From Burkholderia sp. BCC0506 (lineage in GTDB: Bacteria; Pseudomonadota; Gammaproteobacteria; Burkholderiales; Burkholderiaceae), in assembly GCF_902833145.1 (NCBI RefSeq), contig NZ_CADFEN010000002.1:310001-374000 (forward strand): a DNA stretch of 64,000 bases, written 5' to 3'. The first letter of the stretch is position 1. The number at the start of each line of letters is the position of its first letter. The position numbers were made by a program, and so were the translations under genes. Shown piece by piece: positions 26,568-34,660 of this stretch. A model generated the notes under the pieces. That model was not told the origin of the DNA. It searched no databases and saw only the letters and a list, made by a program, of their open reading frames with translations.

Positions 26568-27104
26568 TCAGAATGCGAGCTGCGCCTGCTGCATCGGTTG
26601 ACGCGCGCCGCGCGAAAACCCCGCACCTTCGAGCGACAGCAGCGCGCGCTTCCGATCGATGCCGCCGGCATAACCCGTCAGGCTGCCCGACGCACCGACC
26701 ACGCGATGGCACGGCACGATGATCGATACCGGATTGCGTCCCACCGCGCCGCCCACGGCGCGCGCGCCGCTCATCGGCAGCCCGACGCGTTCGGTGATGT
26801 CGCCGTACGACACGCGTTCGCCGAACGGAATCGCGAGCAGTTCCTTCCATACGCGTCGCTGAAACGCGGTGCCGCGCAGGTGGATCGGCACCGAGAACGT
26901 GTCGCGCGCGCCGGTGAAGTACTCGGCGATTTCTTCCGCGACCCGGCGTGCGACCGGCGACATGGCGAGCGCGTCCGCATCGCGCACGATCGCAAGCGAC
27001 GGAAAGTATTTCTGGCCGACGAAGTACAGGCCGGTCAGCGCATCGTCCTCGATGCGCACGGCGATGTCGCCCAGCGGGCTCGGAATCAGATGAGCGGGAG
27101 TCAT
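26568..27104 (-). CDS. ogt: Methylated-DNA-[protein]-cysteine S-methyltransferase
   Basis: 178 residues. It removes methyl or alkyl groups from O6-guanine in DNA by transfer to its own cysteine. The active-site motif IIVPCHRVVG is present, followed by the GYAGG motif; an N-terminal Ogt-type ribonuclease-like domain precedes it. The start ATG overlaps the stop of the upstream glycosylase gene by 4 bp, so the two alkylation-repair enzymes form an operon. Confidence 0.95.
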   Translation of the reverse strand: MTPAHLIPSPLGDIAVRIEDDALTGLYFVGQKYFPSLAIVRDADALAMSPVARRVAEEIAEYFTGARDTFSVPIHLRGTAFQRRVWKELLAIPFGERVSYGDITERVGLPMSGARAVGGAVGRNPVSIIVPCHRVVGASGSLTGYAGGIDRKRALLSLEGAGFSRGARQPMQQAQLAF

Positions 27105-28552
27105 CGCGATGCATCTCCATGAAGGCGCCACACATGCAGTGCGGCATACGCGCGCCAAGGCGCCCAGCGCACGGCATGCGGTGTCGAGGATGGCAGGCGT
27201 GCGGGTTCGGTACGGGCCGGCAGCCACGCGTCGTCGGCGGGGAACGCGTTCGGCCACGCCATCGCGCGCATCGCGACGTACTGCACCGCGCGTTCGTCGA
27301 AGCCGGGCAGCGCGCGCAACGCGGCGAGCGTCGCGTCGAGCGGCGCCATCGGTTCGAGCGCGAGCGTGCCGTCGTCGACGGCGCGAGCGAGCGACACGAT
27401 CGCGCGTGCCGTGTCGTGCTTGATGCCGATCGTTTCGAGGGCCGAAGGCGGCAGCGCGGCCAGCGTCGCGGCGCGGGGCAGTGCGTGCGCGAGGCCCGGC
27501 GGCGCGCCGTCGACCGACGTCCCGAAGCGTTCGGCGATGCGCGCGAGCACCGGCGTATCCGCCTGCGCCGCTGCAAGCCGCTCGCCCGCGATCGCACGGA
27601 TCGCGATCTCCAGACCGTCGAACGCGCCGGGCACGCGCAGGCCCGGCGAGCCGCGCGCGAGATCGCCGAGATGCGCGTCGATCACGTCGGGGCGGCTGTC
27701 GAGATCGAACAGCCGGCGCACGCGTGCGAGCACGGCCGGCACGACCGGCGTCAGCACGGGCGACACGGTGACGGCCAACGCGAAGCGCTGCGGCACGTGC
27801 GCGACGGAGAGCCAGCCGGTCACGCGGCCGCCGTCGTTCCGGTTCGGCAGGTCGACGACGCGCGCATAACCGTGCGCGTCGATCCGCTCGACGCCGTCGA
27901 TTTGCCGCTGCGCGAGAAAGCGCATCAGGTCGGCCCACGCGAATGGCGGTCGGTACGGCAGCGGGAAGGTCATGTCGCCGTCGGCCGCTGCGCCGGCCCC
28001 TTTGCGCAGCCGCAGCGGATTGAGGCCGTAGCGCTGGCGAAACAGGTCGTTGAAGCGGCGCACGCTGCCGAACCCGGCCGTCGACGCGACGATGGCCACC
28101 GGCAGCGCGGTGTCGGTCAGCAGCCGCTTGGCCATCAGCAGTCGCTGCGTCTGCGCGAACTCGACCGGCGACACGCCGAACTGCACACCGAAGATGCGGC
28201 GCAGATGGCGTTCGGTCACGCCGACGCGCCGCGCGAGCGCAGCGACGGAATGCGCATTCAGGAAACCGTCGTCGATCAGCGTCGCGGCTGCGTCGGCGAG
28301 ATTGCCGGACAGGTCCAGCAGCCCGTGGCCGGGCGCGAGCTCGGGGCGGCAGCGCATGCAGGGCCGGAACCCGGCTTTCTCGGCCGCGGCGGCGCTCGGG
28401 TAGTAGCTGCAGTTGTGCGCCTTCGGCGGCTTCACCGGGCAGACGGGGCGGCAGTACACGCCGGTCGTCGCCACGCCGACGAAGAACCAGCCGTCGAAGC
28501 GGCGGTTCCGCGAAAGCAGGGCGTCGTAGCAGGTGTCGGGATCGAGGCGCAT
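27101..28552 (-). CDS. alkA: Ada-type regulator fused to AlkA 3-methyladenine DNA glycosylase
   Basis: 483 residues from MRLDPDTC; an ATG six codons earlier is possible. Residues about 1-75 are the Ada zinc/methyl-acceptor domain (CRPVCP and PCMRCRP, four zinc cysteines). Residues about 85-190 are an AraC-type helix-turn-helix, ending in a VRRFNDLFRQRYG motif. The rest is AlkA: an N-terminal domain and a HhH-GPD fold with PGFDERAVQYVAMRA and FPADDAW, where one Asp is the likely catalytic residue. It should sense methyl phosphotriesters, activate repair genes and remove alkylated bases. Operon with ogt. Confidence 0.93.
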   Translation of the reverse strand: MRLDPDTCYDALLSRNRRFDGWFFVGVATTGVYCRPVCPVKPPKAHNCSYYPSAAAAEKAGFRPCMRCRPELAPGHGLLDLSGNLADAAATLIDDGFLNAHSVAALARRVGVTERHLRRIFGVQFGVSPVEFAQTQRLLMAKRLLTDTALPVAIVASTAGFGSVRRFNDLFRQRYGLNPLRLRKGAGAAADGDMTFPLPYRPPFAWADLMRFLAQRQIDGVERIDAHGYARVVDLPNRNDGGRVTGWLSVAHVPQRFALAVTVSPVLTPVVPAVLARVRRLFDLDSRPDVIDAHLGDLARGSPGLRVPGAFDGLEIAIRAIAGERLAAAQADTPVLARIAERFGTSVDGAPPGLAHALPRAATLAALPPSALETIGIKHDTARAIVSLARAVDDGTLALEPMAPLDATLAALRALPGFDERAVQYVAMRAMAWPNAFPADDAWLPARTEPARLPSSTPHAVRWAPWRAYAALHVWRLHGDASR

Positions 28553-28763
28553 GCGACGACTGTAAACCATCCTCGCGGTCTATTCTGGCTGGAATCGGAC
28601 ATGTGTCTGGGCCGCCCCCGCGCCCGCCGGCCCGCAGCGGGAAAATCAGGGGAAAAACGGTTAATGCCATTCTTCGAAACAGTCGTCTCTTTTGCCGCGG
28701 CTAATTTGAGATGACTCATCGAAATCCCCGACTGACACGGTGCTCGCAGACGCCCTATTCTTT

Positions 28764-28777
28764 GAAAAACGTTTTCC
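28764..28777. promoter_or_regulatory. LacI-type operator upstream of the MFS transporter
   Basis: GAAAAACGTTTTCC is a near-perfect palindrome with the central CG typical of LacI-family operators. It differs by one base from the perfect site at 31395-31408 before the uronate dehydrogenase gene, so the same LacI regulator probably controls both. Confidence 0.65.
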
Positions 28778-28893
28778 AGTCAGGTTGGTGAAAGGGCCGG
28801 TGCGTGAGCGCGCGGGCCGTTCGCCCCGGCGCCGGTCGCCGGTCAACGAATACCGTGCGGCGCGACGGGCGCGACCGCGCATCGGAGACATTC

Positions 28894-30186
28894 ATGCCCT
28901 CTGCCGTCGTCGGCGCCGTGCGCGCGGCCGCCAGCCGCTACCGCTGGACCGTCTGTGCGCTGCTGTTTTTCGCGACCGTCATCAACTACATGGATCGGCA
29001 GATCCTCGGCCTGCTCGCGCCGATGCTCCAGCACGACATCGGCTGGAGCCAAGTGCAGTACGGCCGTATCGTGATGGCGTTTTCGGCGTTCTATGCGCTC
29101 GGCCTGCTCGGCTTCGGGCGCATCGTCGACTGGCTCGGCACGCGCGTGTCGTACGCGGTGGCGATGCTGGTGTGGAGCGTCGCCGCGATGCTGCACGCGG
29201 CGGTCGGCTCGGTGACGGGCTTCGCGTTCGTGCGCGCACTGCTCGGGATCGGCGAGGGCGGCAACTTCCCGGCCGCGATCAAGACGACGGCCGAATGGTT
29301 CCCGCGCCGCGAACGCGCGCTCGCCACCGGCATCTTCAACTCGGGCGCGAACATCGGCGCGGTGTTCGCCCCGGCGATCATCCCGGCGATCGCGGTGGCC
29401 TACGGCTGGCGTGCGGCGTTCGTGATCATCGGCGCGATCGGCATCGTGTGGCTCGCGGTGTGGCTCGTGTTCTATCGACAGGCCGACACGCGCGCGCTCG
29501 CCGCGGAATACGACGAGCCGCGCGACGAAACCGAAGCGCTCGACGCGGCGAACGCGAACGCCGGTGCGCCGCGCTGGCGCGAACTGATCCGCAAGCGCGA
29601 GACGTGGGCGTTCCTCGTCGGCAAGTTCCTGACCGATCCGGTGTGGTGGTTCTACCTGTTCTGGCTGCCGAAGTGGCTCAACGAGTCGCGCGGGATGGAC
29701 ATGCAGCACATCGGCTTGCCGCTCGTCTGCATCTATGCGCTGACGACGGTCGGCAGCATCGGCGGCGGCTGGCTGTCGTCGATGCTGCTGCGCGCGGGCT
29801 GGAGCGTGAACCGTGCGCGCAAGACGGCGATGCTGATCTGCGCATGCTGCGTGTTGCCGATCGCGTTCGTGTCGCAGGTGCAGAGCCTGTGGATCGCGGT
29901 GCTGATCGTCGGCCTTGCGGCGGCCGCGCACCAGGGCTGGTCGGCGAACCTGTTCACGACGGCGTCCGATCTGTTCCCGCGCCGCGCCGTTGCGTCGGTG
30001 GTCGGCATCGGCGGGATGGCCGGCTCGATCGGCGGCGTGCTGTTCTCGGAAGTGATCGGCCAGGTGCTGCAGCGCACGGGCCACTACTGGGTGCTGTTCG
30101 CGATCGGCGCGTCGGCCTACCTGATCGCGCTGGCCGTGATGCACGTGCTCACACCGAAGATGAGGCCCGCGAAACTCGATGCGTGA
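28894..30186 (+). CDS. MFS transporter, hexuronate/glucarate (ACS) type
   Basis: 430 residues from the ATG at 28894, with GGAG 7 bases upstream. Twelve hydrophobic segments in two halves of six. Motifs of the anion:cation symporter branch are present: NYMDRQILG in the first helix and loop, and GIGEGGNFPAAIKTTAEWFPRR (21 residues in total, around 122-143) near helix 4, as in ExuT and GudP. A LacI-type operator lies 120 bp upstream, and the neighbours are a LacI regulator and a uronate dehydrogenase, which supports uptake of galacturonate or glucuronate across the inner membrane. Confidence 0.88.
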   Translation: MPSAVVGAVRAAASRYRWTVCALLFFATVINYMDRQILGLLAPMLQHDIGWSQVQYGRIVMAFSAFYALGLLGFGRIVDWLGTRVSYAVAMLVWSVAAMLHAAVGSVTGFAFVRALLGIGEGGNFPAAIKTTAEWFPRRERALATGIFNSGANIGAVFAPAIIPAIAVAYGWRAAFVIIGAIGIVWLAVWLVFYRQADTRALAAEYDEPRDETEALDAANANAGAPRWRELIRKRETWAFLVGKFLTDPVWWFYLFWLPKWLNESRGMDMQHIGLPLVCIYALTTVGSIGGGWLSSMLLRAGWSVNRARKTAMLICACCVLPIAFVSQVQSLWIAVLIVGLAAAAHQGWSANLFTTASDLFPRRAVASVVGIGGMAGSIGGVLFSEVIGQVLQRTGHYWVLFAIGASAYLIALAVMHVLTPKMRPAKLDA

Positions 30187-30204
30187 TCGCGTATCGGCAA
30201 GCGA

Positions 30205-30228
30205 AAACGCCGCCCTCGGGCGGCGTTT
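30205..30228. terminator. Bidirectional terminator between transporter and lacI-type gene
   Basis: AAACGCCGCCC and GGGCGGCGTTT form a perfect 11-bp stem with a 2-base loop between two convergent genes. It can serve both strands. Confidence 0.8.
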
Positions 30229-30260
30229 CTCGTTCGGCGGCGTGGCGCGTCGCGATCGCG

Positions 30261-31253
30261 TCAGCCGGCCGACGCCGTCGACGCGCGCATGATCAGCCGC
30301 GGCTCGAACGTCGAATAGCTCGCATCGGTACGGCCGGCGAGCGCATCGATCAGCTTCTGCATCGCGAGCTCGCCCATGTTCTCGCTCTGGATGTCGACGG
30401 TCGTCAGCGCGGGCGCCGCGTATTCGCCGTACGGCACGTTGTCGATGCCGGCGACGGACACGTCCTGCGGCAGCCGGAAGCCGAGCGACGCGGCTTCCTT
30501 CATGAAGCCGAGCGCGATCAGGTCGTTGTAGCAGATCACGGCCTGCGGGCGCTGCGGCCCGAGCATCACGCGCGAGCATGCGCGCTCGCCGGCCTCGGCG
30601 GTCGGCGCGTGCGCGTCGTGCACGTCGAGCGTGAGCCCCGCTTCGGCGAGGCAGTCGCGCGCGCCCTGGATCCGTTCGTCGTTCACGCGCGCGGTGCCGA
30701 AGCCGAGATACGCGATGCGCGTGTGGCCGAGATTGAGCAGATGACGCGCGAGCATGTAGGTCGACAGCCGGTTGTCGATGCCGACGCTCGGAATCGGCAG
30801 GCCGGGGCTGCGACGCAGCAGCACGAGCGGCTTGTTGAGGTCGAGCATCCAGCCGGCTTCGTCGTCGGGCATCCGCGTGCTGACGATCAACCCGTCGACG
30901 CGCTGCGCGAGCGCTTCGATCAGCGAACGTTCGCGCGCCTGGTTCTCCTCGGTATCGACGAGCAGCAGCGTGTAGTCGTGCTGCAGCGCGACGCGGTTCG
31001 CGCCTTTCACCACGTTCGTGAAGTGCGGGTTGCTGATGTCGAGGATCACGAGGCCGATGGTGCGCGTGCGGCCGGTGATCATCGAGCGCGCGAGCGGATT
31101 CGAGCGGTAGCCGAGCCGCTCGATGGCCTCCTTCAGTCGTGCCTCGACGGTCGGCGAGAAGCGCTGCGTGCCGTTCACGTACTTCGATACCGTCGCGACC
31201 GATACGCCGGCTTCCGCGGCCACGTCGCGGATCGTCGGGGAAACTTTTTTCAT
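30261..31253 (-). CDS. LacI family transcriptional regulator of uronate genes
   Basis: 330 residues from MKKVSPTIRDVAAEAGVSVAT; upstream codons in frame do not look like protein. The helix-turn-helix is at residues 7-30 (SVATVSKYVNG), and the hinge helix region reads GYRSNPLARSM. A periplasmic-binding-like ligand domain fills the rest (TIGLVILDISNPHF, then IVSTRMPDD and later AVICYND). Probably a repressor released by a uronate or its metabolite. A half-conserved operator-like site (GTAACGTTTTCG) lies about 10 bases before the start, suggesting autoregulation. Confidence 0.9.
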   Translation of the reverse strand: MKKVSPTIRDVAAEAGVSVATVSKYVNGTQRFSPTVEARLKEAIERLGYRSNPLARSMITGRTRTIGLVILDISNPHFTNVVKGANRVALQHDYTLLLVDTEENQARERSLIEALAQRVDGLIVSTRMPDDEAGWMLDLNKPLVLLRRSPGLPIPSVGIDNRLSTYMLARHLLNLGHTRIAYLGFGTARVNDERIQGARDCLAEAGLTLDVHDAHAPTAEAGERACSRVMLGPQRPQAVICYNDLIALGFMKEAASLGFRLPQDVSVAGIDNVPYGEYAAPALTTVDIQSENMGELAMQKLIDALAGRTDASYSTFEPRLIMRASTASAG

Positions 31254-31394
31254 GCGAAGGGTAACGTTTTCGTCCGATAACGCCGGATTGTGGCAGAAAA
31301 AGCCGGCGTGCGGCCAGCCGTCGATATCGGGAAAGTGCGGATAGCTGCGGACAGGTTCGGCCATTGACGTTCGGCGCCGCGTCCGCGTATAGTT

Positions 31395-31408
31395 GGAAAA
31401 CGTTTTCC
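31395..31408. promoter_or_regulatory. Perfect LacI-type operator before the uronate dehydrogenase gene
   Basis: GGAAAACGTTTTCC, a perfect 14-bp palindrome, lies 28 bp before the start codon. Position and sequence fit repression by the neighbouring LacI protein. Confidence 0.75.
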
Positions 31409-31435
31409 GATTCAGATCAGATCCAAGGAGATTCG

Positions 31436-32272
31436 ATGAACGCCTCATCCACCGCCGCGCGCAAACCGTTCGGCCGCCTGCTGCTGACGGGCGCGGCCGG
31501 CAACCTCGGCCGCCAGTTGCGCGGCGCGCTCGCCGACTGGGCCGACGTCGTGCGCGTCAGCGACATCGCGGCGCTCGGCGACGCGGCCGCGCATGAAGAA
31601 CTCCGCGTGGTCGACCTGGCCGACCGGCCGGCCGTGATGCAGCTCGTCGAAGGCGTCGACGCGATCGTCCACCTCGGCGGCATTTCGGTCGACGCGCCGT
31701 TCGACGATCTGGTCGGTGCGAACATCACCGGCACGTACAACCTGTACGAAGCCGCGCGCAAGCACGGCGTGAAGCGCGTGGTGTTCGCGAGCTCGAACCA
31801 TGCGATCGGTTTTCATCCGGTCACCGAAGTGCTCGACGCCGATTCGCCGCTGCGCCCCGACAGCCTGTACGGCGTGACGAAATGCTTCGGCGAATCGCTG
31901 TCGCGCTACTACTTCGACCGCTTCGGGATCGAGACGGTGTGCCTGCGGATCGGCTCGTCGTTCGAGGTGCCGAAGAATCCGCGCATGCTCGTCACGTTCC
32001 TCAGCTATCGCGACTTCATCGAGCTCGTGCGCTGCTCGCTGCTGACGAACCGCGTCGGGCACGCGATCGTCTACGGCGCGTCGGACAACCCGGTGAAGTG
32101 GTGGGACAACACGAAGGTCGGCTTCCTCGGCTTCCGTCCGCGCGACAGCTCCGAGCAGTTCGCCGGGCTGTTCCCGGTGACGGCGCCGACCGCCGAGTAC
32201 GACGATCCCGCGCAGCGGTTCCAGGGCGGCGGCTTCGTCGTCGGCGAGCCGATGGAGCGCAACGCGTCGTAA
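31436..32272 (+). CDS. udh: NAD-dependent uronate dehydrogenase (SDR/epimerase fold)
   Basis: 278 residues from the ATG at 31436, with AAGGAG 5-6 bases upstream. It likely oxidises galacturonate or glucuronate to the aldarolactone. The Rossmann motif is TGAAGNLGRQL near residue 20, the catalytic YxxxK is YGVTK, and FASSNHAIGFHP matches the substrate-binding loop of uronate dehydrogenases. Length fits (about 265-280). Divergent from the LacI gene, with the operator between them. Confidence 0.9.
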   Translation: MNASSTAARKPFGRLLLTGAAGNLGRQLRGALADWADVVRVSDIAALGDAAAHEELRVVDLADRPAVMQLVEGVDAIVHLGGISVDAPFDDLVGANITGTYNLYEAARKHGVKRVVFASSNHAIGFHPVTEVLDADSPLRPDSLYGVTKCFGESLSRYYFDRFGIETVCLRIGSSFEVPKNPRMLVTFLSYRDFIELVRCSLLTNRVGHAIVYGASDNPVKWWDNTKVGFLGFRPRDSSEQFAGLFPVTAPTAEYDDPAQRFQGGGFVVGEPMERNAS

Positions 32273-32300
32273 GCATTGGCGGCGTCGCCTGCGTCGAGCC

Positions 32301-32621
32301 TCAACGCAGGATGTCGGTCGCCTTGTGCCGCGCGTCGACGCCGTCGATCAGGATCAGCGGGCCGCTCGCGTGCCGGGCGCGCAGCGGCTGGATCTGCCGG
32401 TACGCAGGCGAGTCGTACCATGCGCGCGCCGTGTCGAGATCGGGAAACGCGATCGCGATCAGGTCGCCGTGCCACACGCCTTCGCGTACTTCCGGCCGTG
32501 CACCGTGAATCACGAAATGGCCGTCGTACGGCGCGAGCGTGCCGTCGATGCGTTCGAGGTATTCGACGATGTCGTCGCACATCTCGACGTCGTGCAGGTG
32601 GGCGATGGCGTAGGCGGTCAT
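32301..32621 (-). CDS. DUF1330 family protein
   Basis: 106 residues from the ATG at 32621 with AAGGAG upstream. A ferredoxin-like dimeric alpha/beta barrel: it begins MTAYAIAHLHDV, has an EYLERIDGTLAPYDGHFVIHGA segment (two strands with a helix) and DTARAWYDSPAYR. Function unknown in this family. Convergent with udh; a separate minus-strand unit. Confidence 0.85.
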   Translation of the reverse strand: MTAYAIAHLHDVEMCDDIVEYLERIDGTLAPYDGHFVIHGARPEVREGVWHGDLIAIAFPDLDTARAWYDSPAYRQIQPLRARHASGPLILIDGVDARHKATDILR

Positions 32622-32810
32622 GGCGGGCTCCTTGGCGTGATGCAGGGCGTGATGCAGGGCGTGAGTCGATGGCGCCATGATCGCGGCGCGGGCGGCGCGC
32701 GTCGATTACCTGCCACGTAAGCAAATCGGGACAACCGTGCCGCGTCGTGCTTCAGGCCGCGGCACGACCGGATCGATGGACGGCGCAGCGCAACCCCGCA
32801 GCGCACCCCA

Positions 32811-33269
32811 TCACGCCCGCTTGCGCGCCGGCCGCACGACGCGCGCGGGCTCCAGCGGCTCGCTGGCTTGTTCGCCCAGCCGGTCGAGCATTCGTTGCGC
32901 GGCGCCCGCGCAATCCTCGCCGGCCGGCTTGTTCTCGATCTCGCCGATCAGCGTTTCCAGATGCTGCCGGTTCTGCGCGAGACGCCGTTCGAGCAGCGCG
33001 ATTTCGTCGACCTTGTGTCGCAGTGCGGCCAGCAGTTCGTCGTGCGGCCACGCGCCGAGGTCGGGCGGCAGCACCGCGCGGATTTCGTCGAGCGAGAAGC
33101 CCGCGCTCTGCGCGCGGTCGATGATCGCGAGCCGTGTCAACGCTTCCGGCCCGTATTCCCGATAGCCGTTCGCCTGCCGGCGGGCCGGTTCGAGCAGGCC
33201 GCTCGCTTCGTAGAAGCGGATGCGCGACGCCGCGAGGCCGCTCGCCTTCGCCAGTTCGCCGATTTTCAT
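32811..33269 (-). CDS. MerR family transcriptional regulator
   Basis: 152 residues. The winged helix begins MKIGELAKASGLAASRIRFYE, followed by a YREYG wing motif and a dimerisation coiled coil. The C-terminal effector region has one cysteine (EDCAGA) and is short, so the signal is unclear. It is divergent from the flavin oxidoreductase gene with a MerR-type dyad between them; such regulators usually activate the neighbouring oxidoreductase under electrophile or redox stress. Confidence 0.9.
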   Translation of the reverse strand: MKIGELAKASGLAASRIRFYEASGLLEPARRQANGYREYGPEALTRLAIIDRAQSAGFSLDEIRAVLPPDLGAWPHDELLAALRHKVDEIALLERRLAQNRQHLETLIGEIENKPAGEDCAGAAQRMLDRLGEQASEPLEPARVVRPARKRA

Positions 33270-33291
33270 GCTGTGCTCCAAAAGGGGCTTG

Positions 33292-33313
33292 ACCTTAAAG
33301 TTGACTTTAAAGT
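33292..33313. promoter_or_regulatory. MerR-type dyad between regulator and oxidoreductase
   Basis: ACCTTAAAGT-TG-ACTTTAAAGT forms a near-perfect dyad immediately after a TTGACC-like -35 (33289-33294). This matches the layout of MerR-controlled promoters with the operator inside the spacer. Confidence 0.65.
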
Positions 33314-33347
33314 TATCGTTGGGCATCGTCAATCGAGGATGCCCCCC

Positions 33348-34592
33348 ATGAATCTGTTTGCGCCGCTGACACTGCCCAACGGGGCGGTGATCCCGAACCG
33401 TCTGGCCAAGGCCGCGATGGAAGAAAACATGGCCGATGCGGACCATGCGCCGTCCGATGCGTTGCTGCGCCTGTACCAGGCGTGGGCCGACGGTCAGGTC
33501 GGCCTGATCCTGACCGGCAACGTGATGGTGGACGGCCGCGCGATGACCGGGCCGAACGGCGTCGTGCTGGAAAGCGACGCGCATCTCGACCGGTTCCGCC
33601 GCTGGGCGCAGGTCGCGCGCTCGGGCGGCGCGCACGTGTGGATGCAGATCAATCATCCGGGGCGCCAGATGCAGGCGGCGCTCGGCCAGACGACGCTCGC
33701 GCCGTCGGCCGTGCCGCTCGCGCTCGGCGCGCTGTCGAAGCAGTTCCCGGTGCCGAAGGAGATGACGGCCGCCGATATCGCCGACGTGCAGCAGCGCTTC
33801 GTGCGTGCCGCGCAGCTCGCGGAGCAAAGCGGCTTCACCGGCGTGCAGGTGCACGCGGCGCACGGCTATCTGCTGAGCCAGTTCCTGTCGCCGCTGACGA
33901 ACCGCCGGCAGGATCAGTGGGGCGGCAGCATCGAGAATCGCGCGCGCCTGCTGCTCGATATCGTGACGGCGGTGCGTGCGGCGGTGTCGCCGGCCTTCGT
34001 CGTCGCGGTGAAGCTGAACTCGGCCGATTTCCAGCGCGGCGGCTTCAGCGCGGACGACGCGAAGCGGGTGGTCGAACTGCTGAATCCGCTCGGCGTCGAT
34101 CTCGTCGAACTGTCGGGCGGCAGCTATGAAGTGCCGGCGATGCAGGGCGAGGCGCGCGACGGGCGCACGCTCGCGCGCGAAGCGTATTTCCTCGAATTCG
34201 CGCGCGACATCACCGCCGTCGCACGGATGCCGCTGATGGTCACGGGCGGTATCCGCCGCCGCGCGGTGGCCGAGCAGGTGGTGAACAGCGGCGTCGCGAT
34301 GGTCGGCATCGCGACCGCGCTGTCGATCGACCCGAACCTGCCGCGCGACTGGCGCGCCGGCAAGGACAGCGCGCCGGTGCTGCAGCCGATCCGCTGGAAG
34401 AACAAGGCGCTCGGCGCGCTGGCGAACATGGCCGTCGTCAAGTTCCAGCTCACGCGGTTGAGCGAAGGGCGTCGCACGCACCCGCAGGTGTCGCCGGTGC
34501 GCGCGCTGGTGCGGCAGCAACTGGCCGCGCAGTGTCAGACGCGGCGCTACCGGAAGTGGATGGCAGGGCGCGCGACGGGCACGCGCGTGTGA
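33348..34592 (+). CDS. NADH:flavin oxidoreductase / old yellow enzyme family
   Basis: 414 residues from the ATG at 33348, with GAGG 8-9 bases upstream. FMN TIM-barrel: N-terminal NRLAKAAMEENMAD, HPGRQM motif, active-site HAAHGYLLSQFLSP, then NRRQDQWGGSIENRARL and a phosphate-binding segment near VTGGIRRR. Such enzymes reduce alpha,beta-unsaturated carbonyls or nitro compounds with NAD(P)H. Control by the adjacent MerR protein suggests induction by electrophiles. Substrate unknown. Confidence 0.9.
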   Translation: MNLFAPLTLPNGAVIPNRLAKAAMEENMADADHAPSDALLRLYQAWADGQVGLILTGNVMVDGRAMTGPNGVVLESDAHLDRFRRWAQVARSGGAHVWMQINHPGRQMQAALGQTTLAPSAVPLALGALSKQFPVPKEMTAADIADVQQRFVRAAQLAEQSGFTGVQVHAAHGYLLSQFLSPLTNRRQDQWGGSIENRARLLLDIVTAVRAAVSPAFVVAVKLNSADFQRGGFSADDAKRVVELLNPLGVDLVELSGGSYEVPAMQGEARDGRTLAREAYFLEFARDITAVARMPLMVTGGIRRRAVAEQVVNSGVAMVGIATALSIDPNLPRDWRAGKDSAPVLQPIRWKNKALGALANMAVVKFQLTRLSEGRRTHPQVSPVRALVRQQLAAQCQTRRYRKWMAGRATGTRV

Positions 34593-34610
34593 TGCATCGA
34601 GGCTGACCGG

Positions 34611-34655
34611 CACGCCGCCGCGCACGTGCCGCGTTGCACGTGGCGCGGCGGCGTG
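34611..34655. terminator. Strong GC hairpin between convergent genes
   Basis: CACGCCGCCGCGC-ACGTG pairs with CACGTGGCGCGGCGGCGTG (one bulged base) around an 8-base loop. There is no T-run, but the position between two convergent stops fits a transcript end structure. Confidence 0.55.
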
Positions 34656-34660
34656 CGCGC

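Noticed and set aside
28740-31280. Very long plus-strand open frame (over 800 codons)
   Set aside because: It runs through the MFS gene in another frame and antisense to the LacI gene. Arg/Ala-rich composition with no motif; an artefact of high GC.
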